Below are positions 1-8,447 of a stretch of 64,000 nucleotides of DNA, piece after piece (the first letter of the stretch is position 1; each line of letters opens with the position of its first letter). The DNA is from Croceitalea dokdonensis DOKDO 023 (lineage in GTDB: Bacteria > Bacteroidota > Bacteroidia > Flavobacteriales > Flavobacteriaceae): NCBI RefSeq assembly GCF_001306415.1, contig NZ_LDJX01000003.1, positions 248,001-312,000 on the forward strand, written 5' to 3'. Below the pieces are notes generated by a model, which saw nothing but the letters and a program-made list of their open reading frames with translations, made no database searches and was not told the origin of the DNA. The translations under genes and the position numbers were made by a program.

Positions 1-295
1 TCTTGCTATTGGCTCTTTCTGGTGCCTCAAGGTTTTCTTTGCGTTCTCCGCCTTGACCAAATAACGTATTTTCTTCATCGGTAATTCCTGAGCTAGGAGC
101 TACATTGGCGCTTCCATCGATTGGAATATCCAAATCCTTTCCCGTAAAATCAATTTTTTCTTTCCGGGTCTGTAGAAGACGGTCATCGCCGGTATCCATG
201 CTTAGTCCTTTTTTGGGTAAAGCATCCAAATCGTCTTTTGTGTTTTTTGGTGACGTAGTCATCTTTTCTTTTGTATTATTTTCTTTGGTTTTCAT
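1..295 (-). CDS. hypothetical protein, partial (C-terminus beyond window edge)
   Basis: Reading minus from an ATG at 295 gives 98 residues before the window edge cuts the gene. The visible part is hydrophilic and rich in Lys, Asp, Glu, Gly and Pro, with no membrane segment or signal peptide, so it is probably a disordered cytoplasmic protein. I do not recognise the family. The ATG at 295 lies one base after the TAA of the small upstream gene (TAAGATG), which suggests translational coupling and favours this start. An in-frame ATG at 325 is also possible. It is the last visible gene of the operon that carries the ribosome hibernation factor. Confidence 0.6.
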   Translation of the reverse strand, partial: MKTKENNTKEKMTTSPKNTKDDLDALPKKGLSMDTGDDRLLQTRKEKIDFTGKDLDIPIDGSANVAPSSGITDEENTLFGQGGERKENLEAPERANSK

Positions 296-296
296 C

Positions 297-458
297 TTAT
301 TTCTTTTTTGGGAGACTGTTTTCATCTCGTTTCTTTCTTTTATGTTTTTTGACCAGTTGATAGCCCAAATAAGCGAACTGGGCCCCAACAAATAAAATTT
401 TATATCTTTTTGAGCGTACGAGTGCCGATGCGACACCGATGAGGGTTGTTGTCTTCAT
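297..458 (-). CDS. small basic protein, 53 aa, unknown function
   Basis: A 53-residue minus-strand frame starts ten bases after the stop of the hibernation factor gene and ends just before the next ATG. A short hydrophobic stretch (about residues 22-36, YKILFVGAQFAYLGY) is flanked by Arg/Lys, and the C-terminal 15 residues are strongly basic. That would fit a small membrane-associated protein, or a protein that contacts RNA or a phosphate backbone. The evidence for it being real is the tight packing between two genes of the same strand. The family is not recognised. Confidence 0.5.
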   Translation of the reverse strand: MKTTTLIGVASALVRSKRYKILFVGAQFAYLGYQLVKKHKRKKRDENSLPKKK

Positions 459-467
459 GATCTTGAT

Positions 468-767
468 TTATCTCGCCCCCATTTTTTCCTTTTGCTTGCG
501 TAGTTGATCTTCAAGATCATTAATGGTCTCTGAGATTGCGGCAACAAACGTTTTTGCATTCGTTGAGGCAAAAAGCCTGGGACCTGGCATACTTAGACGT
601 ATGTCGCATATTTGTTCGGCATCATCGCTCCTGTTCTGTGTTTTAAAGAAAACATCAGCACGGTGCACGAAATTGAATTTGGTCTGTAGCTCTTGGAGCT
701 TTTCTTTGGCCAATGCTTCCAATCGGTCACTGGCACTTACATCATGGTACTCAAAAATAATTTGCAT
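468..767 (-). CDS. raiA: HPF/RaiA family ribosome hibernation factor
   Basis: The 99-residue protein matches the short hibernation promoting factor fold: it opens MQIIFEYHDVSASDRLEALA, has the middle strand VHRADVFFKT, and ends in a long charged helix (about residues 78-99). Members bind the 30S decoding centre in stationary phase or stress and inactivate or dimerise ribosomes. The length is that of short HPF/YfiA, without the C-terminal dimerisation domain of long HPF, so 100S formation would need another factor. It starts ten bases after the deaminase stop, in the same operon. The Bacteroidota also carry other HPF paralogues, so the symbol is approximate. Confidence 0.85.
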   Translation of the reverse strand: MQIIFEYHDVSASDRLEALAKEKLQELQTKFNFVHRADVFFKTQNRSDDAEQICDIRLSMPGPRLFASTNAKTFVAAISETINDLEDQLRKQKEKMGAR

Positions 768-777
768 TGTATTGTTT

Positions 778-1305
778 TTAGTTACTTATCTTTTGTCTTA
801 GAATAACATCTTTTTCCATTAGCCTTAGATGATCATTTTGGGTTAAAAGATTTCCTGGCCCATTCCATGCGGTTAATGCTTCATCCCGGAGTAGTTGACG
901 CATGCTAAAGGTTTTATAACGGTCTTCTTTGTTAGAGGCATAAAACATATCAGAATAGACAAAACCAAAATCTTTGGCATCTTGGGCAGATGCCCCGTAG
1001 AAAATTTGCTCCAAACCAGACCAGTAACAGGCGCCTAGGCACATCATGCAGGGTTCACAACTGGTGTAGAGCGTGCAACCTTTTAACTGTTTGCATTGTA
1101 AAATGTTACAGGCGGTCTGTATGGCCGATAATTCTGCATGTTGCGTGCAGTCTTGTTGTTGTTTTACCGTGTTGTGCACTTCAGTGACAATCTTACCGTT
1201 TTTTACGATGACTGCCCCAAAGGCACTTTGGTCCTTTGCTTTGCCATGTCGAGCCCATGCAATGGCACGGCGCATAAAAAAATAGTGTTGGTTGTGGTTT
1301 TCCAT
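778..1305 (-). CDS. nucleoside/cytidine deaminase family protein
   Basis: A zinc-dependent CMP/dCMP deaminase fold is visible. The metal and catalytic motif H57-A-E59 (THAE type) is followed by the P-C86-x-x-C89 pair. E59 would be the proton shuttle. Guanine deaminase or tRNA adenosine deaminase-like members look like this; the substrate cannot be told from sequence. I chose the ATG at 1305 (protein starts MENHNQHYFF) because the ten upstream residues are not family-like and an ATG at 1335 would overlap the upstream gene. It sits between the F420-type oxidoreductase and the hibernation factor in one minus-strand operon. Confidence 0.82.
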   Translation of the reverse strand: MENHNQHYFFMRRAIAWARHGKAKDQSAFGAVIVKNGKIVTEVHNTVKQQQDCTQHAELSAIQTACNILQCKQLKGCTLYTSCEPCMMCLGACYWSGLEQIFYGASAQDAKDFGFVYSDMFYASNKEDRYKTFSMRQLLRDEALTAWNGPGNLLTQNDHLRLMEKDVILRQKISN

Positions 1306-1331
1306 AGTGGTCTTCTTAATGAAACATAAAA

Positions 1332-1961
1332 TCAAAGGTTCAGCAGTTTACGAAGTTCATTTTTAGTTGTTGAAATCCCGTATAATTTTTCTTCGGGATC
1401 CATGGCTTTCGTATCGCTGAGATTGCCAATATATACCGCATCAAATCCAATATCTTCAATCAATTGCTGAACAATGTGTTTACTTTCCCCATCTTGTGCC
1501 GCAAAGGGTATGGCAAGTCTGTCTTGGGTTCTAAAAGCCCTATCCTTTAGATGCTTGGACTGTATGGTGTTGAAGGCTTTGGCCGTTCTTGCCGTGCTAA
1601 ACTTCATCGCAGTATACTCTGTAGCACAATAATTGGCATCACGAACTTTTTGTGCCATTGCTCCATCGCGCTCAGGGTATGGATTGGTAACATCCAAAAT
1701 GATACTGTCAGCATATTCGCCGGCATAAAGCTCAGCGATTTTATCAATAGCCTTGAAAGGCATGGCCAACACGTATACATCCGCATTTGCTTCAAACGTT
1801 TCCGTTACAGAGCGGGCTTTTGAGTCATGGTTCGCTTCTGCAACCAAACTTCCCAATTCTTCGGGATTTCTGGAGCTGAAGATTACCTCGTGACCTACTT
1901 TTGCCCAATGCTTTCCTAAGTTACCACCTATATTTCCGCTTCCTATGATTCCAATCTTCAT
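1332..1961 (-). CDS. NADPH-dependent F420 reductase-like oxidoreductase (COG2085)
   Basis: The 209-residue protein begins with a Rossmann dinucleotide site, GSGNIGGNLG at residues 7-16, followed by the FSSRNP segment usual for NADPH-preferring members of this family, then a strand ending VLAMPF and an LDVTNPYPERDG motif. It resembles the F420H2:NADP oxidoreductase fold, but in Bacteroidota such proteins are annotated only as NAD(P)-binding, since F420 is generally absent. It is first in the minus operon that continues through the deaminase and the hibernation factor. The substrate is unknown. Confidence 0.75.
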   Translation of the reverse strand: MKIGIIGSGNIGGNLGKHWAKVGHEVIFSSRNPEELGSLVAEANHDSKARSVTETFEANADVYVLAMPFKAIDKIAELYAGEYADSIILDVTNPYPERDGAMAQKVRDANYCATEYTAMKFSTARTAKAFNTIQSKHLKDRAFRTQDRLAIPFAAQDGESKHIVQQLIEDIGFDAVYIGNLSDTKAMDPEEKLYGISTTKNELRKLLNL

Positions 1962-2140
1962 AACTTGTTTTTTCTTTTACGAGTATACAGCTTATGTGCT
2001 AATAGCCTTAACACTTTCCAATCGTATATTGATGCTTTTGAAAAGCCAAAAAGGTCATTAGCGGTCTAAAATAAAAATGGTTTTTAGACGGTAGTTGTTA
2101 TAGGTCTAATGGAAGTGAGGAGTTTGATTATATTAGGCTT

Positions 2141-3388
2141 TTACCATTTGATTTTAGTCAAATCGCATTGAATTACTTCTCCTCTTTTTCCAGGCGTCCC
2201 CGGATTGTCCGCAGACTCACACAAAAGGGTAGTTCCATAATCATTCCGGCGATCGGCGGCATTGCTCCTCGCCCAAATAGTTACCAGAGCCTTTTCTTCA
2301 GGTTTGGCTTCACAGTTTCCGTCTACTTCAAACGCATGTATGGTATTGCGATGAAAGTAAACGAACGGCTGGTTATCAGCTGCTCCCGTACTCCACATCA
2401 TATACTCTTGTGGTACGTTTGTATCAAATTGTATTCTTCTAAGAGACTTATCCTCATAAACGGTGTTTACAGCCGGATTGTCTTCATCAATGGCAAAGGT
2501 TTTGAATTGGTTTACACAAGCGGGTTTTCTAATGGTATGGTACATTTCTGATATGGCATGGTTGTGATATGCATAAAATGTATTTACTGCCTGAACTACC
2601 ATCCCAATTTCAGCACCTACTTTTTCACCATTAATTTCATCGATTCGGAGTAATCCCCAATGTCCAAAGATTTCACCATAAGCGTAACCTCCTCTTGTTT
2701 TTTTGAAATTCCTTACATTGCGCTCACTTTCTTCAGCATACATAGGAACCCAGCCAACTGCTGACCAAAGGTTGGGTAAAGCATTCGCACTAATATCGTA
2801 TGGAAAATTTGAGGGAAGCTCGATATCGTCTCCAGTGATCATTTTGTTGAAATTGTTTGCAAATGATACACCTGCTTGTCTCACCTCCGGATCTGCTACT
2901 TTTTGTTTGAAAAACTCTTCGAGAGTCATTCTATCCAGCCATTGGTCTACTATTGAATTTTCACGCGCTTTTCCACCCGGGCTATACAACCAATCCAAAT
3001 CTTTTCTTGCAGCAAAGCATTTCTTGGCCTTGTCCTGATTCAATAAAACAAGATAAATGTGCTTCACCATTAGCCGCATGTCTTTTTCATCCATTACGCA
3101 CAGCTTTTTATGGCCGTCAACAGTTTCGTAAATTGCCTGATCTGAGTCCACGCAGTTTCCTGTGGATGTAGTTAGTGCAATGGCATATGCTTTTAAATAT
3201 TGGAGAGACTCTTCCCAGAGAATATCGACATACTTTTGCTCTTGTTTTGTATAGTTGACTTCTTTTTCGAGACAATTACAATCAAAATTTTCGATTTCAG
3301 CTTTATCTAGAAAATCAGGTATCTTGATATTTTGACCACTGACACTTGAGAAGGTGATGGTAAAGAGTATAAATAGTAATTTTTTCAT
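2141..3388 (-). CDS. secreted cupin-like protein, candidate DMSP lyase-like family
   Basis: From the ATG at 3388 the protein has a clear signal peptide (MKKLLFILFTITFSSVSGQ) and about 400 mature residues with at least nine cysteines, which suits an oxidised compartment. Near residue 285 the motif HNHAISEMY matches the HxHxxxExY metal site of cupin DMSP lyases (DddQ/DddK/DddW type), and a further His follows in NTIHAFEV, about where a second cupin motif would be. The rest is longer than classical cupin lyases. A function as an extracytoplasmic DMSP lyase or other metal-dependent lyase is inference. The gene follows the porin gene by 41 bases, so both are probably co-transcribed. I did not use the upstream in-frame ATG at 3442 because it would spoil the signal peptide. 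Confidence 0.45.
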   Translation of the reverse strand: MKKLLFILFTITFSSVSGQNIKIPDFLDKAEIENFDCNCLEKEVNYTKQEQKYVDILWEESLQYLKAYAIALTTSTGNCVDSDQAIYETVDGHKKLCVMDEKDMRLMVKHIYLVLLNQDKAKKCFAARKDLDWLYSPGGKARENSIVDQWLDRMTLEEFFKQKVADPEVRQAGVSFANNFNKMITGDDIELPSNFPYDISANALPNLWSAVGWVPMYAEESERNVRNFKKTRGGYAYGEIFGHWGLLRIDEINGEKVGAEIGMVVQAVNTFYAYHNHAISEMYHTIRKPACVNQFKTFAIDEDNPAVNTVYEDKSLRRIQFDTNVPQEYMMWSTGAADNQPFVYFHRNTIHAFEVDGNCEAKPEEKALVTIWARSNAADRRNDYGTTLLCESADNPGTPGKRGEVIQCDLTKIKW

Positions 3389-3429
3389 TGTTTCTTTTTT
3401 ATGTGATAAATAATCTAATTCTAAATATT

Positions 3430-4656
3430 TTAAAAAAACCATTCGATGGATATGTTCTGTCGGAACTCAAATTTATTAGGGTTTAAAGAGCCCGCTCCTG
3501 GACCGCTGGCATTTTGGGAGTCATTGAAAAACCAAGCGTTTTTTCCCCACATGAAATCAAACCAAATGTAAAGTGGACCAGCTCGTAATACCGCACCGGG
3601 ATTTATGAGTTCCGAATCTGCAAAAGAAGCCTCGTCTTTATAAACCTTACTATAATCCATGTAAATATTCATATGGTCAAACAGCCACCAATCAAGATCA
3701 AAATCTCTCTTGATACTCGCATTAAGAAGATTAGCCTTGGCTGCCACGAGCCTTATATCTGAAAAATACCCTATTAAAACCAATCTATCGTCTACCCCGT
3801 CAGGATTCTCGGGCTCATAGACATATCGCGCAAGCTGAAATTTAGGGTGCCATTTTCCATAATTTCCGACATAATGCAGAGCGCCTTTCCACCTTAAACC
3901 ATTTTTACTGGTTGTTCTGTTTTTAATCTGGCCTATCTCGCCTGAAAATCCTAACTCCGAGGAATTGGATGCGTCATCTTCGAATATCTTGGTTAATCTA
4001 ATATTTCCTTGATTTCTCTCTTCATTTTGTTGGTCGCCCAAAATAGCCAAATCTGGCGCAAAGCGATTAAGAGCGCTAGCATCGTTGTACTCGGCATTCA
4101 TGAAATAGGCAAGGTGAAAATCCCACCCATTTTTATTAAAATGATACTTGATACCTGCGTCTCGATCATCTTCTAATCCTACGTAGTAAGCCAAAGAATA
4201 CCAAAAACTATTAGTAGATCCGGGTAGTGTGCCAAATGGTACTTGGGTAACACCAAGTTTAATGGTATGGTTGTTATTTAATTTTGCACCTACCCACATA
4301 TGGTGTATCAAGGTTTGATAAGAAAAAAACCGTATTTGACTAGAAAAAATAAGTTTCGTAGCTCCATCAACTCCGTAGTCACCGTCCACAGACATTCTAA
4401 ATTGATCAATGTAAAATCCTCTTTTATTAGAAGGGGTGTCTTGTAGGTATGGAATCGTAACTCCGCGAAGCCATACAGCCCCGCCAAAGTTTACGTTGGT
4501 TTTGGGCGTTGGTTTTATCTTAAATCCTTTTTCCTTTATACTGTCTTTTAGGTTTTCCTCTTGTCCTAAAATTGTTTTAGAGCATAGCACCAGCGATAGA
4601 AGAATAATTTGTGAAAGCTTTAGTTTAGATAAGATGTTTCTAATCTTCCGGTCCAT
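3430..4656 (-). CDS. outer-membrane porin-like beta-barrel protein
   Basis: The 408-residue protein has an N-terminal hydrophobic segment (about residues 15-31, ending ILGQ). A long run of alternating amphipathic strands follows, and the chain ends in IEWFF, the C-terminal aromatic signature of outer-membrane barrels. Strand pairs such as HTIKLGVTQVPFG and GIKYHFNKNGWDFHLAYFMN resemble phosphate-selective or anion porins of Bacteroidota. It is upstream of and probably co-transcribed with the cupin-like secreted protein, so the pair may handle one small solute. The exact family and selectivity are not resolved. Confidence 0.7.
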   Translation of the reverse strand: MDRKIRNILSKLKLSQIILLSLVLCSKTILGQEENLKDSIKEKGFKIKPTPKTNVNFGGAVWLRGVTIPYLQDTPSNKRGFYIDQFRMSVDGDYGVDGATKLIFSSQIRFFSYQTLIHHMWVGAKLNNNHTIKLGVTQVPFGTLPGSTNSFWYSLAYYVGLEDDRDAGIKYHFNKNGWDFHLAYFMNAEYNDASALNRFAPDLAILGDQQNEERNQGNIRLTKIFEDDASNSSELGFSGEIGQIKNRTTSKNGLRWKGALHYVGNYGKWHPKFQLARYVYEPENPDGVDDRLVLIGYFSDIRLVAAKANLLNASIKRDFDLDWWLFDHMNIYMDYSKVYKDEASFADSELINPGAVLRAGPLYIWFDFMWGKNAWFFNDSQNASGPGAGSLNPNKFEFRQNISIEWFF

Positions 4657-5179
4657 TATTTTTTTGATTTTAATAAGTGAATTATATTCTAGGGAGCCAA
4701 AAGTCTACCTAGATTAGTTAGGATGTTGCCGGACAACTAGACCTGAATGGATGGTTTAGCCTCTAACTATTTATTGGAAGCACGAAGTTATAGGCAGTAA
4801 AGCGTGGGTATTAATTCGTTCAGTAATCTTTTTAATCGGATAGAATTGTTAAAAAGAATCGTTTGGAAAAATTAAAAATTGGAACCAGGAAACTGTAGCG
4901 AAGATTCACTTAAAGTAATAAGAATCCTATTGTTAAATTATGAACTGACCATATGAAAAGGTTGATTCAAAACAAGAATAGGTAAGAAGAGTTAAAAACC
5001 AGTACCATAAGGAATTAGGATTAATCCTTCTTTTCTAACAAAACATTCGTCTAGGGATGTTTGGAGGTACGATACGCTATCTGAAATAAACTTGAACTTT
5101 ACTGATTGTTTTACCAAGCTAGGTACAGGCCGTGACCAAAAGACTAAATTCCACGACCCCCAATCCAATCATTAAGTAT
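4657..5179. other. intergenic region, no gene seen
   Basis: About 520 bases between the porin start and the end of the AI-2E permease gene. I see no convincing coding frame, RNA gene or strong hairpin. It should hold the promoter of the porin/cupin operon next to 4656. Confidence 0.5.
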
Positions 5180-6199
5180 TTAAAGTTTTTTCTCAGCCTT
5201 ACCGTATTCATTCTTGTAAATTTTTAGAATTATAAGAAATAGGCTTACAAGTAGAGGGCCAAAAATCAATCCGATAAAACCAAACAGGGGTGCGCCCACC
5301 AAGACCCCTACTAGGGTGATCAAGGGGTGCACATTTTCTAACCGTTTTAAAAAATACAGGCGAAAAAGATTGTCCGTGGCCCCAATGGCCACTGTTCCGT
5401 AGATAAGAATGCCCCAAGCTTGAAAGGTATTACCATTACTGAGGGCCAAAAGAAAAACCGGAACCGTACCCAAGGCGCTTCCGATAAACGGTATCATGGA
5501 GCCAATGGTCACCACGGCTGCCCAAAAGAACGGGTTTGGAATATCAAATATCAGAAACCCGATCAAACCCACAATTCCCTGCCCCAGTGCAACCAAGGGA
5601 ATACCTAGGGCGTTGGCCTTGACCTTACCATTGGTCTCTTTGCCAATAGTCTTTAAATTTTTATCCTTTATGGGAATATACTCAAACAAAGATGCTTTGA
5701 GCTTTGAGCGATTGGTGAGCATAAAGAACAAGAGAAAATACATGACAGTAATCGATATGACCATGGTGAAGGTTCCTCCAGCAAAACTTTGAAGGTTTTC
5801 CGAAAGCCATGAGGTAATGGCACTAGTATCGATACTTGATGCCATATCGATATTAAAATAGCCCTCCACTTTTTGGAGTTGTTGTTTGGTAGCGTCAATG
5901 ACCTTTTGCGAATTGTCAACGGCATATTCTATTTTACTGCCCATCATAAAACCAAGCCCTACCACCGGCACCATGATTGAAATGAAAGAAAGTATCATGA
6001 GTACGATTGCGGCCAGATTGGTGTTCCATCCTTTGGAGACCATTTTGGCCATAGGTTTTCTTAGAATCACATAAATGGTAATGGCACCAAGAACTCCGCT
6101 GAGGTAAGGTAGCATTTCATTAAATATCAGTCCGCCCATCAGTAACATAAGGAGCAGTACAAAGACCTGCCTAATAATTGTTGGACGTATATATTCCAT
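5180..6199 (-). CDS. AI-2E family transporter (PerM/UPF0118)
   Basis: The 339-residue integral membrane protein has the family layout: two or three N-terminal spans (about residues 10-75), a hydrophilic loop and amphipathic helices (75-145), and five or so C-terminal spans. The signature region PFFWAAVVTIGSMIPFIGSA lies near residue 225, and VHPLITLVGVLVGAPLFG near 290. Members are permeases; proven cases export autoinducer-2 or act as Na+(Li+)/H+ antiporters, so the name should not be taken as substrate evidence. It lies 28 bases after the rhodopsin gene and is probably co-transcribed with it. A sodium/proton antiport role beside a sodium pump would be attractive but is inference. Confidence 0.85.
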   Translation of the reverse strand: MEYIRPTIIRQVFVLLLMLLMGGLIFNEMLPYLSGVLGAITIYVILRKPMAKMVSKGWNTNLAAIVLMILSFISIMVPVVGLGFMMGSKIEYAVDNSQKVIDATKQQLQKVEGYFNIDMASSIDTSAITSWLSENLQSFAGGTFTMVISITVMYFLLFFMLTNRSKLKASLFEYIPIKDKNLKTIGKETNGKVKANALGIPLVALGQGIVGLIGFLIFDIPNPFFWAAVVTIGSMIPFIGSALGTVPVFLLALSNGNTFQAWGILIYGTVAIGATDNLFRLYFLKRLENVHPLITLVGVLVGAPLFGFIGLIFGPLLVSLFLIILKIYKNEYGKAEKKL

Positions 6200-6227
6200 G
6201 CTTCTTAAATGTATTGTTTAGGTGTGT

Positions 6228-7076
6228 CTAGAACCGCTCAATCCGCTTGTAATCATAGCCTTCTTGTTTGCTCAATTCCATGGCCACTTTGCCCAGCAAA
6301 ACACCGTAAATGACCTTGGAGCTTACGTCGGCAATGGTATAGGTAATTTGTCTGGCCACTACTCCTGTCTCGTTGAAAAAAGCGCCTTCGATACCGGCAA
6401 GATGCGGCATAAGATAGGCTCCGGGATAGAGAAACCATGACACCAAGAACAACATCCAAATTGATTGCAGTGTTTTTTGGGCCGGTTGCGGAATACCCTC
6501 CTTACCCTCTTTAATGACTTTGTTCATCAGATAAAGAATGTGAAAAAAGAAAACCGTGGAGATGGCCCCCCAAACAAAGAAAGCCCAAAGGTTTGATACC
6601 TCGTAAAATTGGCCAATATATCCGGTCAGAATCATCATTGTTCCAGAGAACCAAAATTGATTTCTGATAGAGGAGAAGCTTGATTTTGTAAGGGATACCA
6701 CAAACAAAATTTGGAACAGCAACATAGGCACATCTATGAGCCAGTTCAAATAACGATACCCATTATTGAACAAATCACCTTGCTCATTTAGAAAATAACG
6801 CCCGGTGGTATTATCGAACACAAAAGACTGGGTCCAGTTGTTCGCTTGGGCGTACAATAATAAAAACGCGGAAACCATGACAACACCTGAAAGAATATTA
6901 GACATACGAAATTTTGGTGCCACGGTCCGTATGGTGAGCACAAAATACAGAAGGCCCGCCAACATTACGGCATAGCCCAAAGTCAAGGTATGTGCCACCA
7001 TTTGATACGCCATTTCGGTAAAACCGTCTACACTTCCTACATAATTCTCAAAATTTGCATTAATTAACTTTTTCAT
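6228..7076 (-). CDS. light-driven sodium-pumping rhodopsin (NDQ type, KR2-like)
   Basis: A 282-residue seven-helix microbial rhodopsin. Helix G carries the retinal-binding lysine K254 and its neighbour D250 in TIADVSSKVIYG. Helix C reads YRYLNWLIDVPMLLFQ, giving N111, D115 and Q122, the NDQ triad diagnostic of sodium pumps (N112/D116/Q123 in Krokinobacter KR2). R108, N60 and D101 also match KR2 positions R109, N61 and D102, and G262 matches the ion-uptake residue G263. In the family, light isomerises retinal and drives Na+ out of the cell, or H+ when Na+ is absent. No retinal synthesis gene (blh, crtEBIY) is in the window, so retinal must come from elsewhere in the genome. An AI-2E family permease follows 28 bases downstream. 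Confidence 0.95.
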   Translation of the reverse strand: MKKLINANFENYVGSVDGFTEMAYQMVAHTLTLGYAVMLAGLLYFVLTIRTVAPKFRMSNILSGVVMVSAFLLLYAQANNWTQSFVFDNTTGRYFLNEQGDLFNNGYRYLNWLIDVPMLLFQILFVVSLTKSSFSSIRNQFWFSGTMMILTGYIGQFYEVSNLWAFFVWGAISTVFFFHILYLMNKVIKEGKEGIPQPAQKTLQSIWMLFLVSWFLYPGAYLMPHLAGIEGAFFNETGVVARQITYTIADVSSKVIYGVLLGKVAMELSKQEGYDYKRIERF

Positions 7077-7170
7077 ACCACTTTAAATTATTTCACTTGA
7101 ATGTTTGATTTTAGGTCATGATGGCACTGTCCAAAAAAACCTATTTACAAAAATTTAGATGTTGGTCCAT

Positions 7171-7416
7171 TTATTGGTTGTCCGCTCGCAATGCGTTTAT
7201 CAGTTCTTGTTTGGTCATGTTTGATCTACCTTCGATACCCACTTTTTTGGCCTGTTCATAAAGTTCCTTCTTAGTGCGCTCTTCGTAAGATGAAGATTTG
7301 CCCCCTTTTTTACCGGCATTTTCCGTATTGGCAATACGTGCCGCTTTCTGTTTGCTATAGCCCTCTTCCCTTAGGGCCTCATACTGATCTTCATTTTTAA
7401 TACTGGGTCTGTCCAT
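7171..7416 (-). CDS. small Rho_N/SAP-like domain protein (DUF7218-like)
   Basis: An 81-residue basic protein. Residues 1-45 carry the KGG-like stretch NAGKKGGKSSSYEERTKKEL, and residues 46-77 resemble the Rho termination factor N-terminal or SAP-like helix-extended-helix (LYEQAKKVGIEGRSNMTKQE). Such small proteins are common among stress genes and probably bind nucleic acid. No enzymatic motif is present. The gene is in a run of minus-strand genes between the SDR and the rhodopsin. Confidence 0.75.
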   Translation of the reverse strand: MDRPSIKNEDQYEALREEGYSKQKAARIANTENAGKKGGKSSSYEERTKKELYEQAKKVGIEGRSNMTKQELINALRADNQ

Positions 7417-7432
7417 GAAAGGAATACTAAAA

Positions 7433-7579
7433 TTATACTACGATGAGATTGACATAAATGAGGTAAAAAGCAACCATTAACATTAGGATGCTGAACATAA
7501 TAATGTTTCCGTTGGGCGGTCTTCTACGTGGTTGCTTGTTTCCCATTTGACCGCTTTTCCGTATTAGCCCTTTGCTCAT
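7433..7579 (-). CDS. small single-span membrane protein, 48 aa
   Basis: An ATG at 7579 opens a 48-codon frame ending in TAA at 7433. The first 24 residues are very basic (QPRRRPP within them) and residues 26-48 form one hydrophobic helix reaching the C-terminus. The positive-inside rule puts the basic tail in the cytoplasm. It fits the gap between the SDR and the Rho_N-like gene on the same strand. No family is recognised; such small membrane proteins often accompany stress genes. Confidence 0.6.
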   Translation of the reverse strand: MSKGLIRKSGQMGNKQPRRRPPNGNIIMFSILMLMVAFYLIYVNLIVV

Positions 7580-7599
7580 AGTATATCATTTAATTGTTG

Positions 7600-8340
7600 T
7601 TATTGCTGTTCCGTTGGCATGATAAAGACATCATTGATATTGGCCCTTGCGGGTTGCCCCAAGGCATAGTAGATAGCTTCGGCAATATCTTCTGCCTCCA
7701 AAAAGGTCATTTTTTGCATTTCTTTAAATTGTTCTTTGATATCGTCGTCGGTGATGGTATCCATCAGTTCCGTGGAAACCGCCCCGGGTTCAATGGAGGT
7801 GACGTTAATGCCATAGTTTGGAGCCAATTCTTGACGCAATCCCTCAGAAAACATTTTTACAGCCGCTTTTGTGGCACAATAGACCGCGCCCCCGGGGAAA
7901 TAATTATGCGCAGCACTAGAAGAAATGTTGATAATATGGCCACTATTTTTCTCCATCATGGTGGGCAGGACGGCAGCTACTCCATGAAGCACCCCTTTGA
8001 TGTTTACATCCACCATTTTTTCCCATTCATCGGTTTTGAATTTATTGATGTAACTCAGCGGCATTAAACCGGCATTGTTGATCAATCCATCTATGGTCCC
8101 AAATTCGTTCAATGTTTGGGCAACTACTTTTTCAAAATCGTCTTTTTTGGTGACATCGGCGGTCACGACCAAAGCCTTGCCACCATTGTTCCTAATATTT
8201 TCGGCCAATTCGTTCAAGCGTTCTTCACGCCTTGCGGTAAGAACGGTTTTTGCTCCCTTTTCGGCCAGTTTTAATGCTGTTGCTTCCCCTATTCCACTGG
8301 ATGCACCAGTGATGATGATTACTTTGTTCGTGATATCCAT
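7600..8340 (-). CDS. SDR family NAD(P)-dependent oxidoreductase
   Basis: A classical short-chain dehydrogenase of about 246 residues. The cofactor site TGASSGIG is at 11-18, the structural NNAG at 88-91, a catalytic serine near 140-142, and Y154-x3-K158 (YCATK). An Arg in LTARREE after the second strand suggests NADP preference. The start at 8340 (MDITNKVIII) is the family-like one; the ATG at 8376 adds twelve unlikely residues. Substrate unknown; similar proteins are annotated as serine or 3-hydroxy acid dehydrogenases. Confidence 0.88.
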   Translation of the reverse strand: MDITNKVIIITGASSGIGEATALKLAEKGAKTVLTARREERLNELAENIRNNGGKALVVTADVTKKDDFEKVVAQTLNEFGTIDGLINNAGLMPLSYINKFKTDEWEKMVDVNIKGVLHGVAAVLPTMMEKNSGHIINISSSAAHNYFPGGAVYCATKAAVKMFSEGLRQELAPNYGINVTSIEPGAVSTELMDTITDDDIKEQFKEMQKMTFLEAEDIAEAIYYALGQPARANINDVFIMPTEQQ

Positions 8341-8447
8341 AGCTTTTCTTCCGTTAGAGGATAGGATTGTTCCCATCCATGTACAAAGTTGTGTTTGTTG
8401 CCAAAAACTACTTAATGGAATCCATTCAAAAATTAACGTAGAAGGTC

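Noticed and set aside
105-395. Hydrophobic 96-codon plus-strand frame at the window start
   Set aside because: It runs antisense to a tightly packed operon (small gene 297-458 and partial gene 1-295) whose frames are better spaced and coupled; the hydrophobic run comes from T-rich antisense of Lys codons.
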